A stretch of 64,000 nt of DNA from Mustela lutreola (taxonomy: Eukaryota; Chordata; Mammalia; Carnivora; Mustelidae), in contig NC_081305.1 of assembly GCF_030435805.1 (NCBI RefSeq), positions 56,020,001 to 56,084,000 of the forward strand, written 5' to 3'. The position numbers and the translations under genes were made by a program. Below, in pieces: positions 10,306 to 25,100 of this stretch (position 1 is the first letter of the stretch; each line of letters begins with the position of its first letter). The notes beneath the pieces were generated by a model. It was not told where the DNA came from and ran no database searches. It was given only the letters and a program-made list of their open reading frames with translations.

Positions 10306-11796
10306 TCAGGAAGTGTAGCTGGGACTTTGACCCTGCAAAGGCCCCACCATGCTCAGGGGGTCTGAGGAGCCCACGTCGGGAGGCTCGGGGGCTGGGATCC
10401 CCCGGGACTCCGGGGTGGCCGGAAGCAGGCCTGGCAGGGGCAGGAAGCGGGCAGGCCCCCGGGGCGCCAGGTCCCGGTATGGGGAGTTGTGGGGGGGCAG
10501 GCGCAGTGGGAGGCCCAGGGTCTCAGAGTGGTAGATGTTGTATCCATCTTCCAGAAGCACTTCCCGGAAGCTGCAGGCTACGGGGTCGAAGTGGAACTGC
10601 GGGAACAAGAAGAGAGATCAGAGACATGGGATCCCTTCACATCGTCCTGCTGCAGGACCCAGGCATCCAGGCCGGCGCCCTCTTCCCTCGGACCTGGGCG
10701 TCTGGGGGCCCCCAGCTCTCTCTTCTTTCTGACCACAGAGTGCTCCCCTCCAACAGGATACAGGAGTCCAGACACTCCTAGAGAGCTGGGGGAGCCCCTC
10801 CTCCCTCAGATCCAGAGTCCAAGTCCCCAGACACAAACAACAGAAGCAGGCTCCTCCTTTCCCTCTGGGCAGTCCACCTCCCGACCCCACTTCCCAGAGA
10901 GGATTATTCCAGCCCAGGGAGCAGTCAAGGCTCTCTGAGTCCAGACAGCAGCATCTGGCTTCCTCCCAGGGGTCACAGTCACTTTACAGGCCATGGGTCC
11001 TCGGAGGGACCCTGTGCCCAGCAGGAACAGGACATGTAAGAGGACCATGCGGCCACCAGGGGTTCTAAGTCACAAGACTCAGCCTCTCAGGCCACTCTGT
11101 CATTCACAGGCCTCGTGACTCGCAGCTGGCGTGTCCCTGTGTAAGCCTCAGTTTCCTCTCCTTGTAAACATGGACAAGGTCAGCTCCCACAGGTAGGGGG
11201 GCTGGCGTGGTACAGGCATGTGGAGAGCACAGGACCAAGCCTGGCCCAGGCCACAGGTGCCAGACGTGGTGCCCCAGATGGGTGAAGATGACAGGAGGGA
11301 GGGTGGAGCACAAGGAGGGGCACCCCGGAAACTCACCGATCCGTACAGTGTCCCATTCGGGCCCTGGCACAGGAACCTGGATGTTTTCACTCCCAAGATC
11401 TGAATGACCCCTGGCTTCAGGGCTTTCAGCTCCAAGAGACCTGAGGGGGAGAAAGTGGTCCGGGACTCAGAGGGCCTCTTCCCAGGCCCCTCTCTCTTGG
11501 ACCTGGGAGTCCAGGCCTCCAGTCCCTCCTCCCGCAGACCACCCCTGGTCTATATACTCACTTTCGGGGCTCCGGCGGGCAGCCCCCACCACCGTGCCAT
11601 CAGCCCTGATCTCTAGGTGGGCCTCCGTCTCCTGAGCGTCGTCTGTGTAGAGGTACCGCTGTCGAACTTGGCCTCCAAATTGGAGGAGGGGGCTGGAGTC
11701 AGGAATAGGGTATGCCTGGCAGGCTCCCAGCAAAAGGACCGCCAGCACAGGGACCCACAGCCCCAGGTGCTCGGACCTGGCCTCCTCCCAGCCCAT
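10306..11796 (-). CDS. FGF21: Fibroblast growth factor 21, three coding exons
   Basis: Secreted endocrine FGF that signals through FGFR1c with the co-receptor beta-Klotho to control fasting, lipid and glucose metabolism. Coding exons on the minus strand are 11796-11562, 11440-11337 and 10596-10306, all with GT/AG borders and matching phase. The product is 209 aa, the same length as human. Residues 1-28 form a signal peptide (start MGWEEARSEH, cleavage expected after GACQA, mature start YPIPDSSPLL). The beta-trefoil core contains GGQVRQRYLYTDDAQETEA and LKALKPGVIQILGVKTSRFL. The C-terminal beta-Klotho-binding tail ends SPSYTS (human SPSYAS). The ATG at 11796 is chosen because the codon before it is TTG and the protein then matches the family length. 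No damage is seen. Its tail-to-tail neighbour in human, BCAT2, lies outside this window. Confidence 0.97.
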
Positions 11797-12008
11797 CAAT
11801 GGCTCACGTCCTCAGGCGAGATCTGGGGTCTGGGGTCTGGTAAGCGAGCGGAATGGTAGAGATTTTGTTCCAGATCCTGGCCGTCTGGGAGAGCAGAGTC
11901 ACGGATCACTGCTTAGCCTGATCGCCTGATCGCCTGGGTCCTCTCGCACATGGATTCCCAGCTGAACCGAACACCCAGGTCTCCTAGAAGGGATGCAGGC
12001 GCTCCAAA

Positions 12009-12015
12009 ATTTATA
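12009..12015 (-). promoter_or_regulatory. Candidate FGF21 TATA box
   Basis: The minus strand reads TATAAAT here, about 215 bases upstream of the FGF21 ATG. A start site about 30 bases downstream would give a 5' UTR near 180 nt, a normal length for this gene. This is a motif match only; no transcript evidence is available. Confidence 0.5.
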
Positions 12016-13049
12016 TCCAGACAGACCCGCCCCATCACCTTCCCCACACCTGACCCATGATATTTGACCCACTTGGCAGGAACCAGGATTCCACGGTGGC
12101 CAGATCGGGCTGAACGGATGATGCAATCCGGGGGGTCCTTTCAGGTGGGGACCTGGACTTCCCAGTCTGAGGAATTAGGGGGAGAAGGTTCGGAAGAACT
12201 GGGACCTGGGTGACAGGGGCTGGGGGACCGGGACCCCTGGAATCTCAGGGAGGGGACGGCTGGGGGGCAGGGGGCTGGAAATCTGCTTCCCTGACTGACA
12301 GACTCAGACTGTGTCCCATAACTGGAATTTCTGCACGCCACCTGAATTTCTAGGTTTCTGGGGGTCACACGTGTTCCTCGATCATCAGGAAGGCTGCGAA
12401 TGCCACATGACCAAAGCGTCCCCTGCAGGGACAGAGGCATCCTGACCTCAAAGTCACCAACCCCAGCCCAGATGCTCCTCCTGCACCAAAGGTCCTAGTT
12501 TCTCTCTCTCTCCTCCCTGATGCAATCGTGGTGTTTCTTTCACCAGAGAAGCTATCCCCAGGCCCAGAAGGGTGCTCTCAAAATAACTTGGGGCAGGGGG
12601 AGGGTGAGAGTCTCTGACTCAGCGTTGGCGGCCCAGCCAGGCTCTGGAGGGGGAACTGAGAGGCAGGAGCCCAAAGGGAATGAGGGGGTGGGCAGTTTCC
12701 TGGAAACCAAAGGTACAGAGACTGGCCACCTGGGTCTGAGCGAGGAGGGCACTGGGGGCCTGAACTTCTCCAACTAAAGAGGGGAGGGGACTGGGGTTGG
12801 AAGTCCAGGGTCTGAGGAAGGAGAGGCCTGGGGGCCCCACTCCTGCCTGGGTCTGGAGACATTTATGGCCAAGTCTCTGGACAGTGAAGTCAAATCCCTA
12901 TTGAATGTTCACGCTTCCCTGCTGCAGCCTCCCAGGGTGGGGCTGGGTAGGGCCACCTTGACCATGGGAACAGTTTCAGGTGTGCTGCAAAGCAAAGCCT
13001 TTGAATCCCAACCTGGCACTGTGGGAGGATAAACAGGCTTCCACTCCTG

Positions 13050-13940
13050 CCTGCCAGCTCCTTCTGGGCTCAAGGAGAGGCTATCACCAGGAGGGGCCCG
13101 TCTAGAAAGGAGCTGTCGGCACCAAACCATCCACTCCCCACGGAGGAGAGGCTGGGGGCCTCGGCTCTGGCATCTGGAGGTGTGCGGTGTGGACAGGGGC
13201 GATCAGCTGTGCCTGGTGTGCGTGGGGACACCCACAGACAGGAGGCTCCCGCGTCTGGGACCCTGACAGCTGGAGGAGGTTTTCCATCCGCTCCAGGAGC
13301 AGCCCGGCGAACGGGTTCCTCACCCCCACCGGGAGGACGAGGCAGACAGAGGGCGGAGGATCTTACTCCCAGCCCGGGCCTGGTGTCCGGGGAGTGACCG
13401 GGCTCCGAGCCTCCAGGTACCCGGGGCAGGCTGTGAGCCCGGGATGCCAGAGAAGGGGGAGAAGTCCATGGACCCGAACACCTGGGTCCAGCATCGCGTC
13501 GGGCGCTATAAGTCCACGTCCACGGAAGGATGCCGCTGCTGGAGGCTAGGTAGGCGGATCCTGGAAAGCCCTGTGGCTGGCCGAGGCCGGAGGGGATGGG
13601 GCTGGGCGCAGGTCGCGGGGTCTGGGGAGGACAGGGGGCGGAGGCTCCCACCCCAGCCTGGGGCTCCAGGACGGGGGCGGGGCTCCGCCTCGGACCTACC
13701 TGCCTGGCCCTGGAGGGGCGGAGGCTGCGAGCCTCGGAACCGCGCCCATCTCCTTCCTCTCCTCCCCGAGCCCTTGGAGCCAGTCGGGGGAAGCGGCATG
13801 GAGGGGAGGGCTGCCGAGCCTTGGGATCTGGAGTTCGGGATTCCGGGGGCGGCCGGATGTGGACTGCACTTGCGGACGGCTCGCTGCAGTCTCGCCAAGC
13901 TGACTGCGGATCTGCCATCCGCCAGAAGCTCAGGTGAGTG
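13050..13940. promoter_or_regulatory. CpG-rich region, likely FUT1 promoter and 5' exon
   Basis: CpG density is visibly higher here than in the flanks. A CAG|GTGAGT donor lies at 13933/13934, which would end a non-coding 5' exon of FUT1. The matching acceptor is at 14497-14498, three bases before the FUT1 ATG. Long open frames on both strands here are a by-product of GC richness. The exon start is not determined. Confidence 0.5.
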
Positions 13941-14500
13941 GGCCTAGCAGATGCCTGGCACCTAGGAACCTGGGCCTTCCCTTCCCGGGAGGCGCACCCC
14001 CAACCTCTCGCCCCTTAGGATCTGGGGAGTCTCCACCCCGCCTGCAACTCCTGCTTCTCCAGGAACCAAGATCCCTTACTCCGGTCTGGGCCTCCAGACT
14101 AATCCTGTTCTGCTTGGCCTGTGTCTTCCCGTCACCTCCATAGTGGAGGCTGCGCACCTCCTTCCCTTCTCCCCAGCCCCGGGTACACCAGAGAAAGGAG
14201 TTGGTGGAACATTGCCCAACTTCAGTGGGCCTCCGGGGCCCCAGGGGAGCCAGATCCCAAGGTGCGGAGGTGACTCCTGGGTCCCAGACCGATGCTCTCT
14301 TGGAAAACACCATTTCCCATCCCCATCCCCTGAAATTCCAAGACCTCGCTTCTCCACCCTAAGATCCAGGACCCCATCTCCCCTTCCCCAGGACCCAGGA
14401 GTCTGAATCCTTAGTCCTCCTTCCGACTGGCCTCTGCTCCTTGACATATGTCCTTGGGCCCCTTGAGTCACTGCTAACTCATCTCTCCTCCCGTTCAGCC

Positions 14501-15598
14501 ATGTGGGCCCCCAGCCGGCGGCAGCTCTGTCTGACCTTCCTGCTAGTCTGTGTTCTTTCAGCCGTCTTCTTCCTCCACATCCACCAAGACCTCTTTCACA
14601 GTGGCCTGGACCTGACTGCCCTGTGTCCGGCGCGCCGCCTGCTGACACCCCCTGTGGCCGTCTTCTGCCTGTCAGGCACGCCGATGGAGCCCAACGCCTC
14701 CTTTCCCTGTCTCAAGCCCCCTGCGTCGCTCTCAGGAATCTGGACCATCTACCCAGATGGCCGCTTTGGTAACCAGATGGGGCAGTACGCCACGCTGCTG
14801 GCCCTGGCCCAGCTCAACGGTCGCCAGGCGTTCATCCTGCCCGCCATGCACGCCGCGCTCGCCCCCGTGTTCCGCATCAGCCTGCCCGTGCTCGCCGCTG
14901 AGGTGGATGGCCGCATGCCATGGCGGGAGCTACAGCTGCACGACTGGATGTCGGAGGACTACGCACACTTGGAGGACGCCTTCCTGAAGCTTACGGGCTT
15001 CCCCTGCTCCTGGACCTTCTTCCACCATCTCCGTGCCCAGATCCGCAGGGAGTTCACCTTGCACGACCACCTACGGCAGGAGGCCCAGGGTCTCCTGAGC
15101 CAGCTCCGCTTGGGCCGTGCGGGGGACCGCCCTCGCACCTTCGTGGGGGTCCACGTGCGTCGTGGGGACTACCTGCAAGTCATGCCCCAGCGCTGGAAGG
15201 GGGTGGTGGGCGATCGCGCCTACCTCCAGCAGGCTATGGACTGGTTCCGGGCCCGGCACGAAGCCCCTGTCTTTGTGGTTGTCAGCAATGGCATGGCCTG
15301 GTGTCGGGAGAACATCGACGCCTCCCATGGGGACGTGATCTTTGCTGGCGATGGGCAGGAGGGCTCTCCGGGGAAGGACTTTGCGCTGCTCATGCAGTGT
15401 AACCACACCATCATGACCATAGGGACCTTCGGTTTCTGGGCCGCCTACCTGGCTGGTGGAGACACGGTCTACCTGGCCAACTTCACCCTGCCTGACTCCA
15501 ACTTCCTGAAGATCTTTAAGCCAGAGGCTGCCTTCCTGCCCGAGTGGGTGGGCATTAATGCCGACTTGTCTGCACTCCAGTCGCTGGCGGGGCTGTGA
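14501..15598 (+). CDS. FUT1: Galactoside alpha-1,2-fucosyltransferase 1 (H blood group), single coding exon
   Basis: Golgi type II membrane enzyme (family GT11) that moves fucose from GDP-fucose to the terminal galactose of glycans, making the H antigen. The single coding exon gives 365 aa, equal to human. A short cytoplasmic tail is followed by a membrane anchor at about residues 9-25. The catalytic domain has [20 protein letters not shown] from residue 87 and the GDP-fucose-binding motif HVRRGDY at 218-224. N-glycosylation sequons are at N65, N301 and N327. The ATG follows a CCGTTCAG acceptor by two bases, as expected for a gene with non-coding 5' exons. The frame is intact. Its paralog FUT2 lies 34 kb away on the other strand and shares near-identical patches with it. 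Confidence 0.98.
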   Translation: MWAPSRRQLCLTFLLVCVLSAVFFLHIHQDLFHSGLDLTALCPARRLLTPPVAVFCLSGTPMEPNASFPCLKPPASLSGIWTIYPDGRFGNQMGQYATLLALAQLNGRQAFILPAMHAALAPVFRISLPVLAAEVDGRMPWRELQLHDWMSEDYAHLEDAFLKLTGFPCSWTFFHHLRAQIRREFTLHDHLRQEAQGLLSQLRLGRAGDRPRTFVGVHVRRGDYLQVMPQRWKGVVGDRAYLQQAMDWFRARHEAPVFVVVSNGMAWCRENIDASHGDVIFAGDGQEGSPGKDFALLMQCNHTIMTIGTFGFWAAYLAGGDTVYLANFTLPDSNFLKIFKPEAAFLPEWVGINADLSALQSLAGL

Positions 15599-17900
15599 GC
15601 AGCAGGGAGACTTTTTGGAATCGCTGATCAGTCTCGGGGCGGCATTTACCTGGCAGCTTCTGGGGAAACCTATGGGAGCCCCACAGCCGGTGCCCTCCCC
15701 CCATTTCTAGAGCAGTTCTAGCTGGCTAGACTTTGAGAGAAAGGAGGGCTCTCTGTAGCTGTCTGGACATTTTAGAACCAGCAGAAGATCTTTTCCTGTG
15801 GGTTGGCAATGCCCAGAGAGGCTCATATCAGTTCTAGAAGGCAGCGCCTACCTGTTCATCCCAGCCCATATCCAGAGTACTTTCTGGTGGGCTACACCCA
15901 AGTCCAGGCAACTCCCCCTTCGAATGTTGCCCCTGGTCTTCTCGAGAAGAGAAGTCCAGTCCCCAGGACTGAGGGAACTTGTGGGTGTCCTAGAGCAAGC
16001 ACCCACCAACTCCTGTCCGGTGTTTCTGGAGTCATTCTAGAGGCCCCAGCTCGAGTACCTGTGGAGAATCCTGCAGGGATCTTCCAGAGGGGTGAGGTTC
16101 TGGAATTCCAGGAGAATCTCAGGAAGGTACAATCCAAATCTTAACACCTCAACCACTGCCGGGAATATGGGTAGAAGACAGATTATGTGTAGCTAGCTGA
16201 GAGCTGACCCGAAGTCTGTCTGACCTCTCAGCCCCTGAAAAGAAAGACCAAGACTCTTTTTTGAGCAGATGGACGAAAATGTGGGAGGTGGTGGGAGGGG
16301 GACAGATTCAGAAGTGTAGCCAGTTCTGGAGTGAAGTTTTTCAGAAATGTGGGAACACTTTTCTTTTTTCTTTAAGTTCAAAACCTGCCAAAGACAAGTG
16401 CCCCACAAGGCAGGTCTGAGTTGAGTTGGCCCCTCCCAATTACGGAAGTTTCCTCCTCTGCCTTCCTTCCCCTCACCCCTTCACCCCCCCCACACTGGTC
16501 TGGGGGAGGTGGGGGTGGGGGGGTGAAGGGCTGAGGGGTGGGGAGGGATGATGGAATCCATTTTCTGGAATTCGGCCAGCTTGAATGTTTCCTTCTGCCT
16601 TGCAGAAAGCGCCTGGCAGGCATTGTGCCCCTTGCCAACCCTGGTCTGCCCCTGATATCACAGAACCACTAAATCTGACTTCAGGTTTGAAACGAATGGA
16701 GGGTGTGCAGACCCCCGGCAGTTCTCAGACCCAGGCTGTCCTCAGACCCAGGCAGAAGGGAATGCAGGGTCTGGCCACGGAGGATGGGATTCTGGACTCA
16801 GATTCCAGGAACGCCTTGAGGCTTTTGGAAGAGGGTGAAGGTGGCCTGCCAGCTTTATTACAGACAACTCTGATCACATCTGTCCACTCAGAAGAATGCA
16901 GACCCCTTTTTCAGTCTTCCTAAGGGAATTTTGAGGGATCATTCCTGATTCGGCTGCCACAGGTGGGGGAGAGGGAGGTATGAATTAAAAGGCCACATCG
17001 CTAATGCCTGTCCCTGCAGTGTTTTGGAGTCCTGTGTGTGTGTGTGTGTGTGTGAGGAAAGTTTCAGAACTGCTAGGGATTCATTCACATCTAGGGGTAT
17101 TGTCCTGCTCAAATCTGGCCATCTCTTGTTCTCAGAATTGTGTGAGTCATGGTGCCTGTTTTTCTGGTGGCCTGTTTCCAATGATGCAGAAAAGGAGACA
17201 CCTTCCAGGACCCAAAGAACCCCAGTTCCTCAGTATTAGCCCTAGGCCTCTCTCCTCTGGGACCTGGGCATCAAGCCCCACGAGGTAGGGAGAGAAAGTG
17301 TAGGAGGAAGCCAGTGAAGTGTGTAACTCCGGAACTACATTTCCCATAGAGCCATCGGACTGGCCGGGAGAGACCCCAGGGCCTCCTGGGAGTCGTAGTC
17401 CTAGGGCTAGAAAGGGCCCCTTTCTTCATCTTCGTGGCTCCACGCCAGGTTTGCAAAAGGCCAAGTGCACCTAGCCGGAAGCCTGGGTCCGGGGGCTCAG
17501 GGAGGGGAGGAAGCTGAAAGCCAGAAGTCCTTTCCTTGGTTTTAGAAGCTGGAGGGGACAAGATACTTTCCTTTCGGGTAGGCGCTGGGAAAATTCTAGT
17601 TTGAAAAGGCGGCCGCCTCTGTGATATCATGGAACGATAGGCGGAGTCTCCCTTTGTTGCGGTCCTCTCAGACTCCGCGTTGGGCTTGTGGGCGGGGCCG
17701 AGAAAACTCCCTGGGAGTATCTTTTGGGGAGTTGGGGCCCCATGTGAGAAGCTAGAAAGGGGAAGCTGTGGAAATTCCTCGTAGACCCGGGCGAACCGTG
17801 ACCGTGACTCCAGTCAAAAAGCTCTCCAAATCCCGGGACCGACCTCACCCTCGCCCCCAAACAAAATCCTTAATTTTAGTCGTGGGAAAATAGCAGAGTG
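15599..17900 (+). other. FUT1 3' UTR and FUT1-IZUMO1 intergenic DNA
   Basis: No coding gene is supported. The first part is presumably FUT1 3' UTR; an ATTAAA at 16984-16989 is a possible poly(A) signal. A (TG)n microsatellite lies at 17033-17054. Two ZNF143-like motifs in opposite orientation (17331-17353 and 17381-17401) suggest a promoter upstream of IZUMO1. Confidence 0.45.
17033..17054. repeat. (TG)n microsatellite
   Basis: About eleven uninterrupted TG units, likely length-polymorphic. Confidence 0.9.
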
Positions 17901-18180
17901 GAACGACGTGGCCTGCTCATCCTGCCTAAAAGCCGTCAGCCTGGATTCGGCTCTTCAGCGGGTCCTTGTATTTGAGAACACAGCATTCAAGTTCAAGGTC
18001 GGGCAGCGGCTGTTTAGGGCTCATCGGGTCTCCGGACTCCTCGGTTTCCTAACCGAGAAGTGTGCGCCCTGCAAATTAAGGGTCTTAGTCTCGGAGAAGG
18101 GCATCTTTCCACTTAGCGTGAAAGTGTGGGGTAAAAGGACCCTTCCCGGGGTTCGGCGCGGCCTGAGCGCTCCGGTCTCA

Positions 18181-21536
<3,356 letters not shown>

Positions 21537-21829
21537 AGATTTGTCTGATTGTCTCGATATCTGACTCATTCCTCTGGTCTGATCCTAACTTTTGGTTTCC
21601 CCAGAGGTCGGGGTCTGGGGATGGTCTCCTGTCTAAGAGGAGGGGCCGGGACGCCAGCTCCTGGAGTCGTGGAAGGGCCCAACCGGCTGAGATGTAATTC
21701 CAGAATCAAGGAGCAGGGAAAGGCCAGCCCTACCCAGATCTCCTCCCTCAGGCCCAGTCCCCTCACAGGACGCCCCCTCCCCGCTCTTCCTGCCGGGTTT
21801 CCTCTTGCCTTTTCCTGTCCCCCACCCAG

Positions 21830-21936
21830 TGCTGGGAGCTGGGGCAGAGGCAAAGGCTGAACAGGAGCAGCAGGGTCAGGAACCAACAGGGCCAACGGAG
21901 CCAGGGCCCCAGGGTGCTGCTGGGACCTGACGCAGG
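21830..21936 (+). other. Candidate RASIP1 non-coding first exon
   Basis: A strong donor, CGCAGG|GTAAGTG, lies at 21936/21937. The matching acceptor TTCCTTAG ends at 22148, four bases before the RASIP1 ATG. The exon start is estimated. It lies only about 300 bases beyond the IZUMO1 poly(A) signal, so the RASIP1 promoter must be very compact or overlap the IZUMO1 end. Confidence 0.5.
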
Positions 21937-22152
21937 GTAAGTGCCAGGGTCCCAGGAATCCAGACCCAGGAGTCAGTTCTCCTCCACCTGGCATCTCAGC
22001 ACCCAGGAGTCTAGGCTCCCATCTTTCTCCTCTACTCAGAATGTCTGAGCCCCAGCCCCCCTCTATGACTGAGGAGTCTCAGTCCCCCTCTGTCCCTACC
22101 CAGCCACTCAGGGCCTCAGAATTTGGGGTCTTACCCACTCTTCCTTAGGGCC

Positions 22153-25100
22153 ATGCTATCTGGTGAGCGGAAGGAGGGCGGAAGCCCCCGCTTCGGGAAG
22201 CTCCATCTCCCCGTGGGCCTGTGGATCAATTCCCCCAGGAAGCAGCTGGCCAAGCTGGGACGTCGCTGGCCCAGTGCTGCCTCTGTTAAGTGAGTCCCCC
22301 CCGCCCCAGACTCCTTCCCCTGTCCCATCTGCTTCCCATTTGTCCCCGTTTATAACCCAGTCTCTGTGCCGGGTAATGCCAGGGGCCCCAAGGATTGGCT
22401 TCCAGTTCTTGTCCTGAACGGCAAGTGAGCTGGCAGGCAGGAGGAGACCGTGGGCCTCAGCGCTCTCAGGCCCAGGGTGGGGAGTCCTGGGGCTGTAGAT
22501 GGGGTTAGGCTGGATGGACTCGGGGATGGGGACACAGGGGTTTGGTTCACCTTCCTTCCTCCCCTCCCTGCTTCTTGGAATTTCCTTCTGGGGGACTTGC
22601 CTTTTATTTATGTATTTATCTCTCTCTTTGCTTCTGGCCTCTGCCCAACCTCATCTCTGTTGCTTCACCCCCCCCCCGCCCCCACCCCTAATCTCTCACC
22701 CTTCTGTGGGTACCTTGTCTCCCATCTTCTTCGTTCTCTGGGGCTCCGTCCCTCTTTTTCTCTGGGTTTCTGTTGCCCTTTCTCTGCTTCCCTGTTCCCT
22801 CTCAATGGGTCTCTGTCCATTCCCCCCGCCCCACCGCCGCCATCCCTTCCTCCCTGGGTCTCTGTCCCCTCTGTCTGGATCTTTGCCCACCTCCCTCCTT
22901 CTCTACCATCTACTCCCTTCTCTGCCTGTCTTTCTGGGTCTTTCTCCCGCCTCCACTCCCCGGCGGATTCCCAGGTCGTCTTCTTCGGACACGGGAAGCC
23001 GCAGCAGCGAGCCGCTGCCCCCGCCGCCGCCGCACGTGGAGTTGCGGCGAGTGGGCGCGGTCAAGGCGGCCGGAGGAGCCTCGGGGAGTCGCGCCAAGCG
23101 CATCTCCCAGCTCTTTCGGGGCTCGGGGACCGGGGCCACGGGGTCCGGCGGCGCGGGAGGCCCCGGGACTCCAGGGGGCGCCCAGCGCTGGGCCAGCGAA
23201 AAGAAGCTGCCGGAGCTGTCAGCCGGCGTGGCCCCCGAGCCCCCGCTGGCCACGCGCGCCACGGCGCCCCCGGGGGTCCTCAAGATCTTCGGCGCCGGGC
23301 TGGCGTCGGGAGCCAACTACAAGAGCGTACTGGCCACCGCGCGCTCCACGGCACGTGAGCTGGTGGCTGAGGCGCTGGAGCGCTATGGGCTGGCGGGCAG
23401 CCCCGCCGGCAGCCCGGGCGAGAGCAGCTGCGTGGACGCCTTCGCGCTGTGCGACGCGCTGGGCCGGCCGGCGGCGGGCGGCATGGGCAGCGGCGACTGG
23501 CGGGCGGAGCACCTGCGCGTCTTGGGCGACTCGGAGCGTCCGCTGCTGGTGCAGGAGCTGTGGCGAGCGCGGCCCGGCTGGGCGCGGCGTTTCGAGCTGC
23601 GGGGCCGCGAGGAGGCGCGCCGCCTGGAGCAGGAGGCCTTCGGGGCGGCGGACAGTGATGGTGAGCCCGCCAGCCGGATTCTGGGGGCGGGGCTTTGCGG
23701 GCTAGGGCGGGGCCTGCGGGAGGTGGGGGCGGGGCTGGGGGCGGGGCCGGGGCCGGGGCCGGGCGGGATCCGGGCTGGACTGGAGCTACGAGTCGTAGGC
23801 TGGAGGCGGGACCCGCGGGAGAGAAGAGGACCGGGAGTGTGACCTATAGCACCAGGTCTAGTGGGGAGTGGGGCTGGGGCCAGGCCAGAGGTTTTGGCAG
23901 AGCTGGTGGGCGGGGCCTGCAGAACAGAGGTGTTGAGTGGCAGCCTGGCCTCTGGCAGGAAGCCTCTCAGAGCAATAGGTTGAAGGGGTTCATGAGGGAC
24001 CAGGCCCGTGTAGATTAAGCGTAAGGGGAAGGGACTTGGGAAGTGAAGAAATGGACTACTTGATCTGGGCCTAGAGTAGGGCGGAGCCTCAGGGGAGCTG
24101 GCCTTGGAGCAGGTGCCCTAGGCTCTGTGGACTGCAGAGTGTGAATGGGAGACTTGAGGGTGGCTCAAGGGAAATGAAGAGAGAGAGTGTTTGTAGAGGC
24201 CGAGGAAGGTCATGCTTGCATGCCGGCCGGGTCACGGAGAAGGCCGGGCCTGGAACAGGAGGTGATGCCTTTGGTGGAACAGGGTGCACGGAGCCGGGTC
24301 TGGCAGGGATGGGGCCTGGCTCAGGGCCACGGGCCGCTCAGGGAGCCTTCTACAGCTTTTCTGTTTCTGAGTCTCCCTTTGAGAGACAAAGTGTTGTAGT
24401 AGTTATACGCATGAGCTTTGAACTCTGGCTTGAATTCCAATCTATCCTTTGCCAGTTAAACTGAGCGAAACCCTAGGCGAAGGTGAGATGAGATCATGTA
24501 TAACAGGGCTTTAGTACAAGACTTGGCACATAGTAGTTGCTTAATAAAGAATGGCGATTATAACCATCGCTCTCTCCCCCCAACTCCCAAAAGCATTCGT
24601 TGAGGGCCTACTGTTGGCCACACATTATTTAGGGCCGTGGGGGAATGCAGTGAGCAAATGACAGGTGAGGGTCCCACCCTGCTGTTTTACAGCCTGGTGA
24701 GAACAATCAGTTCACTCCTTGGGCCCGGTGTGGTGCAGCAGTGCCCCGAACGTAGTAGGTGCCCCCTCCCCCTCAAAAAACAGTTGAAAGAATGAATTTC
24801 TGAGCTGAAAACTGCAAGGTGGGTAGGAGTCAGGCAGAAAGTGTGTTTCAGGCACAGGGAACTGCGTGTGCAAAAACCTAAATGTGGGAACCCGCCTCAT
24901 TTCTCTGTAAATTCTTCGTCTCTTCACAATCCGCCTCTTTCCAGTCTCAGCCTCATCCCTCCATCTCTCGGCAGGCACGGGCGCCCCCTCGTGGAGGCCA
25001 CAAAAGAACCGCTCCCGGGCGGCGTCTGGCGGGGCGGCGCTAGCCAGTCCCGGCCCGGGGTCGGGGTCAGGGCCCCCGGCTGGGACCGGGGGCAAAGAGC

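Noticed and set aside
12446-12465. Possible PPAR-type site upstream of FGF21 (TGACCTCAAAGTCA)
   Set aside because: The half-sites are everted and not DR1. The known FGF21 PPREs cannot be placed by eye, so I do not call it.
13070-13918. 282-residue minus-strand open frame
   Set aside because: It lies in the CpG-rich FUT1 5' region, is Pro/Arg/Ser-rich and has no family resemblance. A by-product of GC content.
22499-23842. 447-residue plus-strand open frame
   Set aside because: It is RASIP1 exon 2 read with flanking intron on both sides. The real exon is 22975-23660 by splice sites.
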